The notes: generated by a model from the letters alone, not told the origin. Shown: positions 12,874 to 22,834, counted from the stretch's first letter. The stretch: 33,118 nt of DNA from Mycoplasmataceae bacterium (GCA_031275175.1 JAISPD010000018.1:1-33118); one strand, 5' to 3'. Numbers and translations are program-made.

Positions 12874-14370
12874 TTAATGTTTAAAGTGACGAATACCAGT
12901 AAATACCATTGCAATATGGTGTTCGTTGGCAGCATCGATCGAGGCTTGATCTTTTATGGAGCCACCTGGTTGAATAATTGCTTTAATACCATATTTAGCA
13001 GCTTCATCAACAACATCACGGAATGGAAAAAAAGCATCAGAAGCTAATACCGTTGCTCCTTTACCACGTTTTAATGCATCCATTGCTGGTCAAATTCGAT
13101 TAACTTGACCACCACTAATACCTAACGCTACTCCATGATGTGCCACCACAATTGCATTCGATTTAACAAACTTCACTACTTTCATAGCAAATTCTAAATC
13201 TTTCATTTGATCTACTGTGGGTAAAGTATTTGTAACCACCTTCATGGTTTCAAAAAATTTCTGATCTTCTGATTGAACTAATAGTCCACCATCAACTGAA
13301 GTCATACAATGTTGATCTTGCGGTTGATGGTTGATTTTAATAACTCTTAAATTCTTTTTAGATTGCAAAATTGCTAGTGCATCTTTCTCATAACTAGGAG
13401 CAGCCACTATTTCTAAAAAGATTTTAACCAATTCCTGAGCAGTCGCTTTATCAACCTTACAATTAAAAGCAACAATTCCTCCAAAAATACTAGTTGGATC
13501 TACATGGTAGGCTTTTAAATAGGCATCTAAGTCATCTTTACCAACGGCAAAACCACACGGTGTGTTGTGTTTTAAAGCACAACAAGCTGGAGTATCAAAA
13601 TCGTTAACTGCTTTTCAAGCGATATCCACATCTTTAATATTGTTGTATGAAAGTTCTTTACCATTTAATATTTCAAATGTGTTCATCGAACCACCAGTTA
13701 TAGTTGAACCATAAAAACAGGCTGATTGATGAGGGTTCTCACCGTAACGTAACATTTGAGTTTTTTTAAATGAAGTTGTATAGAATGGTGGATATTCATC
13801 TTTTAACATAAATTGACTAACAGCCCCATCATACGCACTCATTAAATTAAATACTTTCCCAGCTAATTTACGTTTAAAGTCTAAAGTTATATTGCCATCA
13901 GTCATTTGTTTTATTAGTTCTGGGTAATCATTCTTATCATAAATGACAACAACATCTTGAAAATTTTTGGCAGCAGCTCTTAACATTGTTGGCCCACCAA
14001 TATCAATAAATTCTAATTTTTGTTCAAAAGTCAAATCTTCTTTGACTTTGTCAAAAAAAGGATAAAGATTAACAATTACAAAATCAATTGGTTTAATTTG
14101 CTGGTTTGTAATTGTTTCCATATGATTTCTATTCTCACGTTTTGCTAAAATGCCTGCATGAATACTAGGGTGTAAAGTTTTAACACGACCATCTAAGATT
14201 TCTGGGAAATGAGTAATTTCATTTATTTCAATTACTGGTATTTGGTTGTCCTTTAAATACTTATAAGTTCCACCAGTAGAAATAATTTGCACATCGTTGG
14301 TAACGAAGTACTTAGCTAATTCTAAAATACCATCTTTTTCATAAACACTAATTAATGCACGTTTTTTCAT
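12874..14370 (-). CDS. purH: Bifunctional AICAR transformylase / IMP cyclohydrolase
   Basis: 498 residues. It carries out the last two steps of IMP synthesis: formylation of AICAR with 10-formyl-THF, then ring closure. The N-terminal MGS-like cyclohydrolase domain shows [26 protein letters not shown] and [14 protein letters not shown]. The transformylase domain carries the catalytic pair K267-H268 in ALKHNTPCG. The C-terminus has [19 protein letters not shown] and [10 protein letters not shown]. Two internal TGA codons encode Trp. It follows purN by 11 bases. A functional folate one-carbon supply would be needed. Confidence 0.97.
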
Positions 14371-14381
14371 ATTCGTTTAGA

Positions 14382-14945
14382 TTATAAAAATAGTTTGATT
14401 GCTTGCAATAATAACTTATGTTCATGCACGGCAACTTTTTTTGCCAAACTTTCCGGTGTATCATCAGAAGTTACATTTACCTTCGCTTGTAAAATAATGG
14501 CTCCAGCATCAATTTCTTCGTTCACAAAATGAACTGTACAACCAGATTCGCTTTCGTGTGCATTAATCACTGCTTGATGTACGTGAAGACCATACATACC
14601 TCTGCCACCATATTTTGGTAATAATGCAGGGTGAATATTAATAATTTTATTTTTGTAAGACTTTAGTATTTCACCTTTTAAAATTCCCAAATACCCAGCT
14701 AACACAATAAGATCAACATGAAATTGTTGACACAATTCTGAGATAGCATTACTTCGGTCTGTGTTTGTCTTGGTAATTGTATACGTTTTAATGTTGTGTT
14801 GTTGTGCACGCTTTAGTGCATAAGCATCAGTGCGTGATGAGATCACTAAAGATAACTCTACTTCTAATTCGTGGTTTTCAATGGCATCAATAATTGCTTG
14901 TAAATTGGAACCGTTACCACTTACTAAAACAGCTATTTTAAACAA
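14382..14945 (-). CDS. purN: Phosphoribosylglycinamide formyltransferase
   Basis: 187 residues. It transfers a formyl group from 10-formyl-THF to GAR, step three of purine synthesis. The N-terminal phosphate loop is VLVSGNGSNLQA. The catalytic triad is N103, H105 (INIHPALLPKYGG) and D146 (VNEEIDAGAI). This is the folate-dependent enzyme, not the formate-dependent PurT. It overlaps the end of purM by 13 bases, so the two are likely translationally coupled. Confidence 0.96.
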   Translation of the reverse strand: MFKIAVLVSGNGSNLQAIIDAIENHELEVELSLVISSRTDAYALKRAQQHNIKTYTITKTNTDRSNAISELCQQFHVDLIVLAGYLGILKGEILKSYKNKIINIHPALLPKYGGRGMYGLHVHQAVINAHESESGCTVHFVNEEIDAGAIILQAKVNVTSDDTPESLAKKVAVHEHKLLLQAIKLFL

Positions 14946-15946
14946 ATTGGTTTCCTTCCTTTTGCGATGTATCCAATTTCATAAGCCGTTTCCCCGTTTT
15001 GTTTTAAAATTCGCATAGTTTTTTTGGCATCTTTTGGTGTCACACAAAGTACAAAACCAATACCCATATTAAAAGTGTTGTACATATGGTCCAACTCAAC
15101 ACCTCGTTCATTAATTAATTTAAAAATCTTTGGTAACGGATAACTATTTTTATGAATCACAATTTGCATGTTGGTTCTTGTTAGCATTCTTGGGACGTTT
15201 TCAATAAAACCACCACCAGTGATATGTGCCATCCCTTTAACTTTGACTTGTTTCATTAAAGTTAAAACTGGTTTAACATAAATCTTGGTTGGTTTTAATA
15301 ATTCTTTTCATATTGGTTGATGATTAAAGTACTCATTTAAATTTTTAAAAACTTTTCTAATCAATGAAAACCCATTCGAATGACATCCACTAGCACTAAT
15401 ACCAATTAAAACATCACCAATTTCAATATTATTACCATTAACTATTTGTTGCTGTTCTACAACCCCCACAGAAAAACCAGCTAGATCATAATCGCCAGCT
15501 TTATAAAATCCAGGCATTTCCGCTGTTTCTCCACCAATTAATGCACAATTTGCTAATTTACATCCTGCGACAACCCCTTTAACCAAATCTCTAGCTATAA
15601 ATGCATCTAATTTACCGCAGGCAATGTAGTCAAGGAAAAATAATGGGGTTGCTCCATGACATAAAATATCATTCACACACATCGCTACGCAATCTATCCC
15701 TACCGTATCATATTTTTTTTGTTGACAAGCAATCGCAATTTTTGTACCAACACCATCAGTGCCAGAGACTAAAATCGGTGCTTGCATTCCTTTGGGGATT
15801 TTAAACATGCCAGCAAATGAACCAAGATTATTCAAGACTTGTTTGCTATAAGTAGATTTTGCTAAATGTTTGATTAATTGAACTTCTTTATATCCTTCCT
15901 GGATATTAACGCCACTTACGGCATAGGTTATTTTTTTATTTGCCAT
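14933..15946 (-). CDS. purM: Phosphoribosylformylglycinamidine cyclo-ligase (AIR synthetase)
   Basis: 337 residues, as expected. It closes the imidazole ring of FGAM with ATP to form AIR. Motifs are GTDGVGTKIAIA, CVNDILCHGATPLFFLDYIA, GGETAEMPGFY, GISASGCHSNGFSLIRK and HITGGGF. I start at the ATG at 15946 (MANKKITYAVSGVNI). The frame is open further upstream, but that would run deep into phoU. The gene overlaps phoU by 11 bases. PurN, PurM, PurH and PurD are here, while PurF, PurL/Q/S, PurE/K, PurC and PurB are outside the window. Confidence 0.96.
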
Positions 15947-16631
15947 GGTCTTTAATGAATTGCTTGCTTTGTTTACCAAAAAATAAATCAGGTTGCTTAA
16001 TAAAAATGAAATTTTCAGAAATATTAGCAACGTGATCCATTAAACGTTCAATGTGCTTAATAATGATAATAACACCTTGAAATAATTTTTGAATTTGGTC
16101 AACTGAAAGTCTTTTCAAGATTTCTGATAATTTCACAATTAATTTAGCGTAATTATTTCTAAATGTCACATGCACCTTTTGACATGTTTTATAAGTATCG
16201 ATTGCCGGTTTAACTTTTAGTGAATCATTTACTTTTTTAATCGCTATTAGTGCATCTTTAATTAATGCTACAATTAAAGTTCGCATCTCGTTTGTTATTT
16301 GATTATGCACAAAGAATCGTGCAGCATTAATCGCATAATCTGCCATTCTTTCTAAATCTTTAATTGAATTTAATACGGCAATGATATATCGTAAATGATT
16401 AGCTAATGGTTCATTTTTAGAGATTACCCAAATGCAATCATCTTGAATTTGTGCTTCAAAATGATTAGAAATATCCTCCATTCGATAAACTTCTTCTAAT
16501 TCTTTTTGTGAAAAAGTTTTATTTTTAATGTTCTTACAAATAAATTCCCATGTTTTATACACATGTTCACAAAATTTCAGAAATTCAGACTGAAGTTCAC
16601 GTTCCGATTGTTTCATTATTTCGTAGTTCAT
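15936..16631 (-). CDS. phoU: PhoU-family phosphate-signalling protein
   Basis: 231 residues with the two-repeat helical PhoU fold. The first repeat has SIKDLERMADYAINAARF and the second IKHIERLMDHVANISENF, both versions of the ERxxD metal-binding consensus. PhoU normally links the Pst ABC transporter to control of phosphate uptake. Here it is in the same strand run as pstB but separated from it by two SemiSWEET genes, and it overlaps purM. No PhoR/PhoB is visible, so its role is probably direct restraint of transport. A Met five codons in is an alternative start. Confidence 0.9.
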   Translation of the reverse strand: MNYEIMKQSERELQSEFLKFCEHVYKTWEFICKNIKNKTFSQKELEEVYRMEDISNHFEAQIQDDCIWVISKNEPLANHLRYIIAVLNSIKDLERMADYAINAARFFVHNQITNEMRTLIVALIKDALIAIKKVNDSLKVKPAIDTYKTCQKVHVTFRNNYAKLIVKLSEILKRLSVDQIQKLFQGVIIIIKHIERLMDHVANISENFIFIKQPDLFFGKQSKQFIKDHGK

Positions 16632-16641
16632 CGTGGTTTAT

Positions 16642-16983
16642 CTAATCCTTCTTGTAGTGTGACTCTCAATATGCAGATTCAGTCATGTTAGCTTTTTTAG
16701 CAATCCGAATATTTTTAAATTTAATGGATAAGGTTACAACAGCGATGGCAACACAGAATGCATTAGAAATTAAGATCGGTAATCCTCCTGATAAATTACC
16801 ATTTATTGTCATTCCCAAGCCATAAATTACAAACATGATGCAAGCAAATGTAAAAATTAAATACATAGGTAAGTTAATGCCAATCGTATTCTTAGTGCGT
16901 AAAACTTTTATTAAATTAGGCAGTGAAAAAATACCAATGAAAACTGCACCAATTGTCATGATAATGGTTACAAATTCATCCAT
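16642..16983 (-). CDS. SemiSWEET (PQ-loop) family transporter, copy 1
   Basis: 113 residues with TGA as Trp near the end. It has three membrane helices at about 5-27, 38-60 and 66-88. The first ends in SLPNLIKVLRTKNT and is followed by INLPMY, a PQ-loop (here PN) signature of bacterial SemiSWEET proteins, which dimerise to move sugars along their gradient. A cytoplasmic tail RIAKKANMTESAY follows. It is one base after the end of the neighbouring copy and ten bases before phoU. The sugar substrate cannot be read; some PQ-loop proteins move other solutes. Confidence 0.82.
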
Positions 16984-16984
16984 A

Positions 16985-17431
16985 TTATTTCTCCTCCACT
17001 ACTTTAACCGTTTGTTCATCTTTATGACTAAGGGAACGAATCTTGTGTTTATATTCATCATAAATTGATTTAAGTTGTTTGCAATATTGCGTTTCAGTAA
17101 CATTTGCTTTCTTTGCTCGAAAATAATTTTTTAATTTTCAACCAAAAATTACGGAAGAAATCAAACCACAAATTGATTGAGCAATAATTAATGGTAATCC
17201 AGAAGATAAACATTTCCCAATACTCTTATCCTTGCCAATACCATAACCTAAAACCATACATATGCCACCAATTAAAAATAAAAAGCAACCCACTAAGTAA
17301 ATCGCATACATAGGAATATTAATGTGTGTGGTATTTCGTGTTTTAATTAAATTAATTAATTGCGGAGTAGTAAAAATCGCGATCGCTCCCGATGCAATAA
17401 ACCCAACCCACATGTATCACATTAAATCCAT
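16985..17431 (-). CDS. SemiSWEET (PQ-loop) family transporter, copy 2
   Basis: 148 residues. The start is placed at the ATG at 17431 (MDLMWYMWVGF, one Trp as TGA), which aligns with the MD start of copy 1 and lies four bases after pstB. Three helices are predicted at about 5-28, 42-62 and 75-95. The canonical motif TTPQLINLIKTRNT is followed by INIPMY. The tail is about 45 residues, charged, and begins FRAKKANVTETQY, nearly the same as the start of the copy 1 tail. The shared tail shows the pair arose by tandem duplication and suggests a common partner. Heterodimer formation is possible. Confidence 0.82.
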
Positions 17432-17435
17432 ATTA

Positions 17436-18410
17436 TTAACCTATTTTCCCAGAGATATATTCTCTTGTTTTTTTATTTTTAGGTGCAGTAAACATTTGTT
17501 TTGTGCTACCCATTTCAATCACACTACCTTGATAAAAGAAAGCCGTTTCATCACTAACTCGTTGTGCTTGAGCCATTGAGTGTGTCACTATAATGATAGT
17601 AAAATGTTGTTTTAATTGGTTAATTAAAATTTCAATCTTACTAGTAGCTATTGGATCAAGTCCACTAGTAGGTTCATCCATCAACAAGGTTTCAGGTTTT
17701 AGTGCAATTGCTCGTGCAATACATAATCGTTGTTGTTGCCCTCCAGATAATGAAGTACCTAAATCAAATAGATTATGTTTTACTTCTTCTCACAACGCTG
17801 CTCCTTTTAAAGCTTCTTCAACAATCTCATCCAACATTTTTTTATCATTAATACCATGAGAACGTGGACCATAAGCTACATTTTCATAAATGCTCATCGG
17901 GAATGGTGATGGTTTTTGAAAAATCATCCCCACCCTCGTGGTTAACTCTAATGTACTTATTTTTTTACTAGCTAAATTTATCCCCTTATCAAAATAAATT
18001 GATCCCTCGCTACTAGTTCCTTCAATTTGGTTGTTCATGCGATTCAAACAACGAATAAATGTAGATTTACCACAACCTGAAGGTCCAATTAAAGCTGTAA
18101 CTTTGCGTCGTTTAATATGAATATTAATGTCTTTTAATGCATGTTTGCTGTGATGGTCATATCAAAAGTTAAAATTTTCAATTTCAAAAATATTCTCTGG
18201 ATCAAAATTAGGTTTAACATCGTCAATATTCTTTTTCGCTTTGTTTTGTAGGTGTCGGTACAATGTCTTTTGCTCAGGCTTTAAAAATAAAAACTTCAAT
18301 TTTCGTACAAGCAATGGCTGTGATAATAATTGTGAAATTTTGGTAGTCTCTTGCTGTTGAGTTTCAATACTCTCTGATTCCAGATTATTTGTTTCTTTTG
18401 GTGTAACCAT
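17436..18410 (-). CDS. pstB: Phosphate ABC transporter ATP-binding protein PstB
   Basis: 324 residues. An N-terminal extension of about 75 polar residues precedes a standard PstB domain of about 250. Walker A is GPSGCGKST, followed by the PstB-typical FIRCLNRMN. The Q-loop region is [20 protein letters not shown]. The signature is LSGGQQQR and Walker B is [12 protein letters not shown], with the switch His in [10 protein letters not shown]. Extended PstB proteins also occur in other mycoplasmas. It is first in the run pstB-SemiSWEET-SemiSWEET-phoU-purM-purN-purH. pstS, pstC and pstA are not adjacent, so the ATPase must find its membrane partners elsewhere. Confidence 0.93.
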
Positions 18411-18495
18411 CTTTAACGATTTGAATTATATACAACTGATTTAATTATGAGCTTTTGATAGTTTAATATGTTAACATTATCACTCGTAATAACTT
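18411..18495. promoter_or_regulatory. Divergent intergenic region between pstB and the nagB-like gene
   Basis: The 85 bases separate two divergent starts and must hold both promoters. I see AT-rich -10-like stretches but no convincing -35/-10 pair, and no copy of the palindrome found upstream of murP. Confidence 0.35.
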
Positions 18496-19239
18496 ATGCC
18501 ATTACTACAAAGAAAAAAGGTTATAAAATTCATCCCTTGCATTAATTATGCAGAAATTAATGACCATGTATCCGCTTTAGTTTGCTCTCTTGTCAAAAAA
18601 AATAAAAATACCGTTCTGGGTTTTAGTGTTGGAATAACAATGGAAGATTTGTATAACAAAATAATTACTAAAGCACATAAACAAAAAATCAGTTTTAAAA
18701 ACACAATTACTTTTAACACAGATGAATATCTTGAGACTCATAAGCACCACCAAAAGCACACTAAGACTAGTTTTATGAAAGAACATTTATTTTCTAAATT
18801 AGACATTAAATTAGAAAATACCAATTTCCCAACCTCAAAAAACTATAAAACATACGATAAAAAAATTAAAGCACTTGGGGGAATTGATTTATTAATCTTA
18901 ACAATTGGTGTTAATGGTTATGTCGGTGCTAATGAACCAGATACAAAATTCCATTCATGAACTCATATACAAAAACTTAGCGAGACTACCAAAAATAATT
19001 TAATGACTTTATTTGACGAAAAAATTAATGTCCCTAACCAAGTCATCACTATGGGCATTCAATCTATTTTACAAGCTAAAAAAATTGTTCTAATCGCTGT
19101 AGGTGAATCTAAAGCGGCAGCAGTTAATAAATTATTCAAAAATAAATATAATCCGCTTTGACCTGTTACTACCCTCATTTATCATGATGATGTAACTTTA
19201 TATGCGGATACAAAAGCATGTAAATTGATACAGAAATAG
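18496..19239 (+). CDS. nagB: NagB-family (glucosamine-6-phosphate deaminase-like) protein with altered active site
   Basis: 247 residues, the usual size for Gram-positive NagB, which converts GlcN-6-phosphate to fructose-6-phosphate and ammonia. Family landmarks are FNTDEY (74-79, with D76), SFMKEHLF, GGIDLLILTIGVNG, ANEP (Glu147) and the Lys in GESKAAA. Several normally fixed residues differ. The loop usually written NGHIGFNEP reads NGYVGANEP, so the catalytic His (E. coli His143) is Tyr142. The phosphate loop ATGSTP-like segment reads SVGITME, and the Arg matching E. coli Arg172 appears to be missing. It may be a weak or altered enzyme rather than a full NagB. A true NagB would complete the MurNAc route after NagA. 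Confidence 0.78.
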
Positions 19240-19881
19240 TTATTTGTTTATTGGTTTCAATAATTGATTGATTAATATCACTAATTCATTAATATTATTT
19301 GGCAATAAAGATTTTAAAAGTTTATGAATTTTGGTTATGTAAGCCAATTGACAAACAACAGCATCCACTTTTTTTTGATAATCATTATTTAAATTTTTAA
19401 TGGCACTGCGCATTAGTGTGGGCGATAAATAATTTATTAAAAATAACTCCATGATTAATTTCATTAAAGTAGTTAGTTCTTCTTTTTTGTTTCTTACATC
19501 GTCATTAATGAGTAATACATCAACCAGTTTTGCAATGAACTGTGCATAAGTAGAAGCAACGCTAATAGCTTTTTTTTGATTAGTGTTAAGAAAAATTAAT
19601 TGGTTTATATCACCATTTATTTCTGTATCTTTAAGTTCATTTAAATCAATCATTTTTAAATAAACATGCAAAAGATGATCTCAATGTGTTAAATCTAAAT
19701 TTCAATTACGCTTATTTATTTGGTTACTAACTTGAACAAAATATGCTAAAAATGTCAGAATTTTTATTTTTGGGTCTGCTGTTTTTAATGGTGAAAAATT
19801 TGAGTTGACTTGTTTGAGTGCTCGTAATAACTGTTTTTGTAATGATCTAATCGGTATCGGTTTAACTTTTGTAAAAATCAT
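19240..19881 (-). CDS. Hypothetical helical protein in the hrcA operon
   Basis: 213 residues; I do not recognise a family. The frame needs two TGA Trp codons (RNWNLDLTHWDHLL). The whole protein reads as amphipathic helices rich in Leu, Ile, Lys and Asn, with no signal peptide and no clear membrane span. It starts five bases after the hrcA stop, so it should be co-transcribed with hrcA under CIRCE control, in a place where grpE or dnaK often sits in other bacteria. Its stop TAA directly abuts the nagB-like TAG on the other strand with no space for a terminator. Confidence 0.72.
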
Positions 19882-19886
19882 GCTGC

Positions 19887-20897
19887 TTAATTATTGCTCA
19901 ATTTTTCTGTCTCGGATTTAATAAAATCCAATAAACCTTTAATCTTTGAATAATCCATGCGTGTTGGACCGATGATAGATAATTGGTGTTTGCTGCCATT
20001 GGCAGATATGCTTGTTGAGGCGATGGCTAATTCATCTGCATCAAATTCATTACCAAAAGTTATTAAAGTTTTACCAGTTTTCTGTTGCACGTAAGAAATG
20101 TGTTTTCAGACATTTGTATCTTCTAACATCGTTAGCACTTTATTTAATAGCTCAATGTTTTGGAATTCTGGCTGCATAGTTAATCATTTTGTTCCGTGAA
20201 TCTTAGTTTCTGGTGGAATGCTATTGAAATCAAAGATTTTTTCAATAATTTGACGAATGCAAAATTCATACTCATGCACCGCGGAACGAATGATTTCTTT
20301 AATGGATTCAATTTTATCAGGAATATCTTTAATGGCGGTATTCACAAGACGATCATTAAAAATACGTACACATATGCTAATGTCATTCAATTGTTTAGAA
20401 TCATGTAGATAAATCGTATTTTTATTGATGGTACCGCTTGAAGTTACAAGTAAGATTAGTGCGGTTTGTTTGTCAATTTGAATTAAATCAAAGCGTTTCA
20501 ATAACTCGTTAGATTGTTCAACAGTTACAATTGAAGGCAATTTGAGCGATTCATTAATAATCGTTATTGATTGATCAATAATTGTGTCAATTGATAAATC
20601 TCTTTGAGCAAAGATTTTTTCTAATTTATGTTTGATGTTAGCTGATAGTTTTGGTTGCAAAATATTAGCTTCATAATATTTGTACCCTTTGATTGATGGA
20701 ATCCTCCCAGATGAAGTATGTGTTTTTTCTAACAGTCCCATATTTTCTAATTGTGCCATTTCATTTCTTACAGTAGCACTAGAAATTTCTGGCATGTATT
20801 TAGCAATAATTTCTTTAGAAGAAATAGGGGCGGTGGTGTAAGCATATTCTTCTACAATAATTTGCAAGATATTTCTTTGACGTTCATTAATCTTCAT
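19887..20897 (-). CDS. hrcA: Heat-inducible transcription repressor HrcA
   Basis: 336 residues. The N-terminal winged helix has RQRNILQIIVEEY, ISSKEI, SSATVRNEMAQLENMGLL and HTSSGRIPSIKGYKYY, which are diagnostic of HrcA. The GAF-like middle and the C-terminal SIIGPTRMDYSKIKGLLDFI are also typical. HrcA represses chaperone genes through CIRCE and is itself released on heat stress with the help of GroEL or DnaK. One internal TGA pair codes for Trp around 20100-20183. A CIRCE element lies ten bases upstream of its start, so it is autoregulated. Confidence 0.95.
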
Positions 20898-20907
20898 AAA
20901 AATAATT

Positions 20908-20934
20908 TTAACACACTATTTGAATGAGTGCTAA
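20908..20934 (-). promoter_or_regulatory. CIRCE operator overlapping the hrcA promoter
   Basis: Plus-strand TTAACACAC - 9 bases - GAGTGCTAA matches the CIRCE consensus TTAGCACTC-N9-GAGTGCTAA, with one perfect half and one with two changes. On the minus strand a -35 TTAGCA lies inside it and a TTAAAA(T) -10 ends seven to eight bases before the ATG, so the operator covers the core promoter and the mRNA is probably leaderless. Confidence 0.9.
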
Positions 20935-21042
20935 AACACTTTATTGAGGCAATTTTTCAAAATGAGTAAATAGTTTTAACCACTTGTACAACATCGCAAT
21001 TTTAGCTGCATTTATTATTTTTAAATTTGAATTATTTATTCG

Positions 21043-21048
21043 TATAAT
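21043..21048 (+). promoter_or_regulatory. Candidate -10 box for the HAD-pot-tsaD operon
   Basis: A perfect TATAAT lies 61 bases before the HAD start, with no good -35. The remaining sequence between the CIRCE and 21110 is AT-rich and shows no other signal that I can support. Confidence 0.4.
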
Positions 21049-21109
21049 ATGCGCAATTTTTCTTGCAGAAAATTTATAAGGAAAAGGATAGACAGACAAA
21101 AGTGCAAAA

Positions 21110-22834
21110 ATGATAAAATATAAATTGTTAGTAATTGATTTAGATGGCACTTTATTATCAAAATTTAAACACATTTCACGTTTAAATTTTTTAGCAGTTA
21201 AAGATTATTTACAACAAGGTGGTAATGCAATCATTGCAACGGGGCGAGCAATTGTCTCTGCAGAAAAATATGCTAAACAAGTTTATGATTATGCAGGCGT
21301 CGATGGTAGTTACGTTATCGCTTTCAATGGAGCTTACATTAAAAATGTTAAAACTGGCAAAACTTTTAAATCCAAAATACCTAATGACATTGTGCAAGAA
21401 ATAAAAGAATTTGCTAGACAAAATAAACTATTAATTTGAATCTACAATGAATATGCCACAGAGCGTAATGCAGTATATGTATCACATTCTTTTGCTAACT
21501 TAGTAATTAGATTCGGCAAAGGTGTTAATTTACTTAAATTAAGAAAGGACCATAAAGATTTGTCTGCTTACAAAATTAATTTATTGTCATTCCGTAAAAA
21601 CAAAATTAGTAAGGCCATCACCTTTTTAAAAAATAAGTATAAAAATAAATTAACTTTTTCATATTCACATAAACGACTAATTGAAATTAACTTTAAAGAT
21701 GTTAATAAAGGTTTTGGCGTCAAATATGTGGCAGACCAACTAAAAATTGATCATCAACAAATTGCAGTTTTGGGTGATTCTAATAATGATTTACCAATGT
21801 TTGATGTAGCTAATCTGAAAATTGCCATTAAACCTTTAAGCGATTCTCTAAAACTAAAATCCACATATTGTTTAGATTACAAAAAAAATGCTGTGAGTGA
21901 TGCGATTAATAAATATATCATTAACAATAATGAAATTCTATTAGTCGCTAGTGATTTAGATGGCACTTTATTAAAAGATGACACTAAAGAAATTGATAAG
22001 CAAGCCAAAGAAATGATTGTTCAATTAATTGATAAATACAATAAAAAATTTGTGATATGTACTGGTAGAAGTCTTGACAATGCAATGCTCATAGCTAATT
22101 ATTTAAATGTGAAAAATCAACAGAATCTTTTTTCCATTGGAGCTAATGGTGGGTGCATTTATGATGTTTTCCATCAGCGTTTTATTTATAAAAAACTAAT
22201 AGATAAAAAAGTTGCTAAACAAATCATTGATATATTTTTAGACTTTCAAAATAACAAAAAACCACTTAAACAAATTGCCATTGAAGCTTTTACAGATGAT
22301 GATCCTAAAAATTTAGCTAAAAATAAAATCCCAAAACATTATTCTATTAATCAAAAATTCGTGCATGATTATTATGCGATTAAACATCCGGGAATGACCA
22401 AAAATTTTTGGATTAATCGTGAACATGAACCTATCGATGAAAAAACTCCTTTAGATCAAATCATGAAATTTGTATTATTTTTTGAGTCATCCGAAGATAA
22501 AGCACGTGCCTTTGCCTTGTTTGAAAAATATAATAATTTATACGAAGTTTCTTCAAGTGCTAAGCATAACCTAGAAATCATGCCACTCAACATAAGCAAA
22601 GGTAATGCTTTGCAAAGATTATGTAATTATTTAGACATTGATGTTAAAAACACAATGACAATTGGCGATGAAAAAAATGATATATCTATGCTGGCTTTAT
22701 CTCCACATTCTGTTACGCTTAAATCGTCTAGCGAAAGTGTACGTAAAGCTGCTACATATGTCCTAGATGCACCACCAAGTTTGGTTGTGGCTAAGGCCAT
22801 AAAAAGCTATGTTTTAGGAAATAAAAATGATTAG
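21110..22834 (+). CDS. Double-domain Cof-type HAD phosphatase
   Basis: 574 residues containing two complete Cof/YidA-like haloacid dehalogenase units in tandem. Unit 1 (about 1-283) has the nucleophile motif VIDLDGTLL, motif II IATGRA and motif IV VLGDSNNDLPMF. Unit 2 (about 284-574) repeats these as ASDLDGTLL, ICTGRS and TIGDEKNDISML. Each unit also has the large C2 cap expected of Cof proteins. Such enzymes dephosphorylate sugar phosphates, FMN or PLP, and the substrate cannot be read here. Mycoplasmas usually carry several single-domain copies; a fused pair is uncommon. The gene overlaps potA by eight bases. The frame needs TGA as Trp near residue 110. Confidence 0.9.

Noticed and set aside
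15944-16030. Longer purM start at 16030
   Set aside because: It would add a hydrophobic N-terminus read out of phoU codons. The ATG at 15946 matches the family start.
20941-21174. Minus-strand open frame of 77 codons between hrcA and the HAD gene
   Set aside because: It overlaps the HAD start and promoter region and has no ribosome site. The translation is low-complexity and AT-driven.
21209-21421. Opposite- and alternate-frame readings inside the HAD gene
   Set aside because: They fall inside a conserved HAD domain and show no independent signals.
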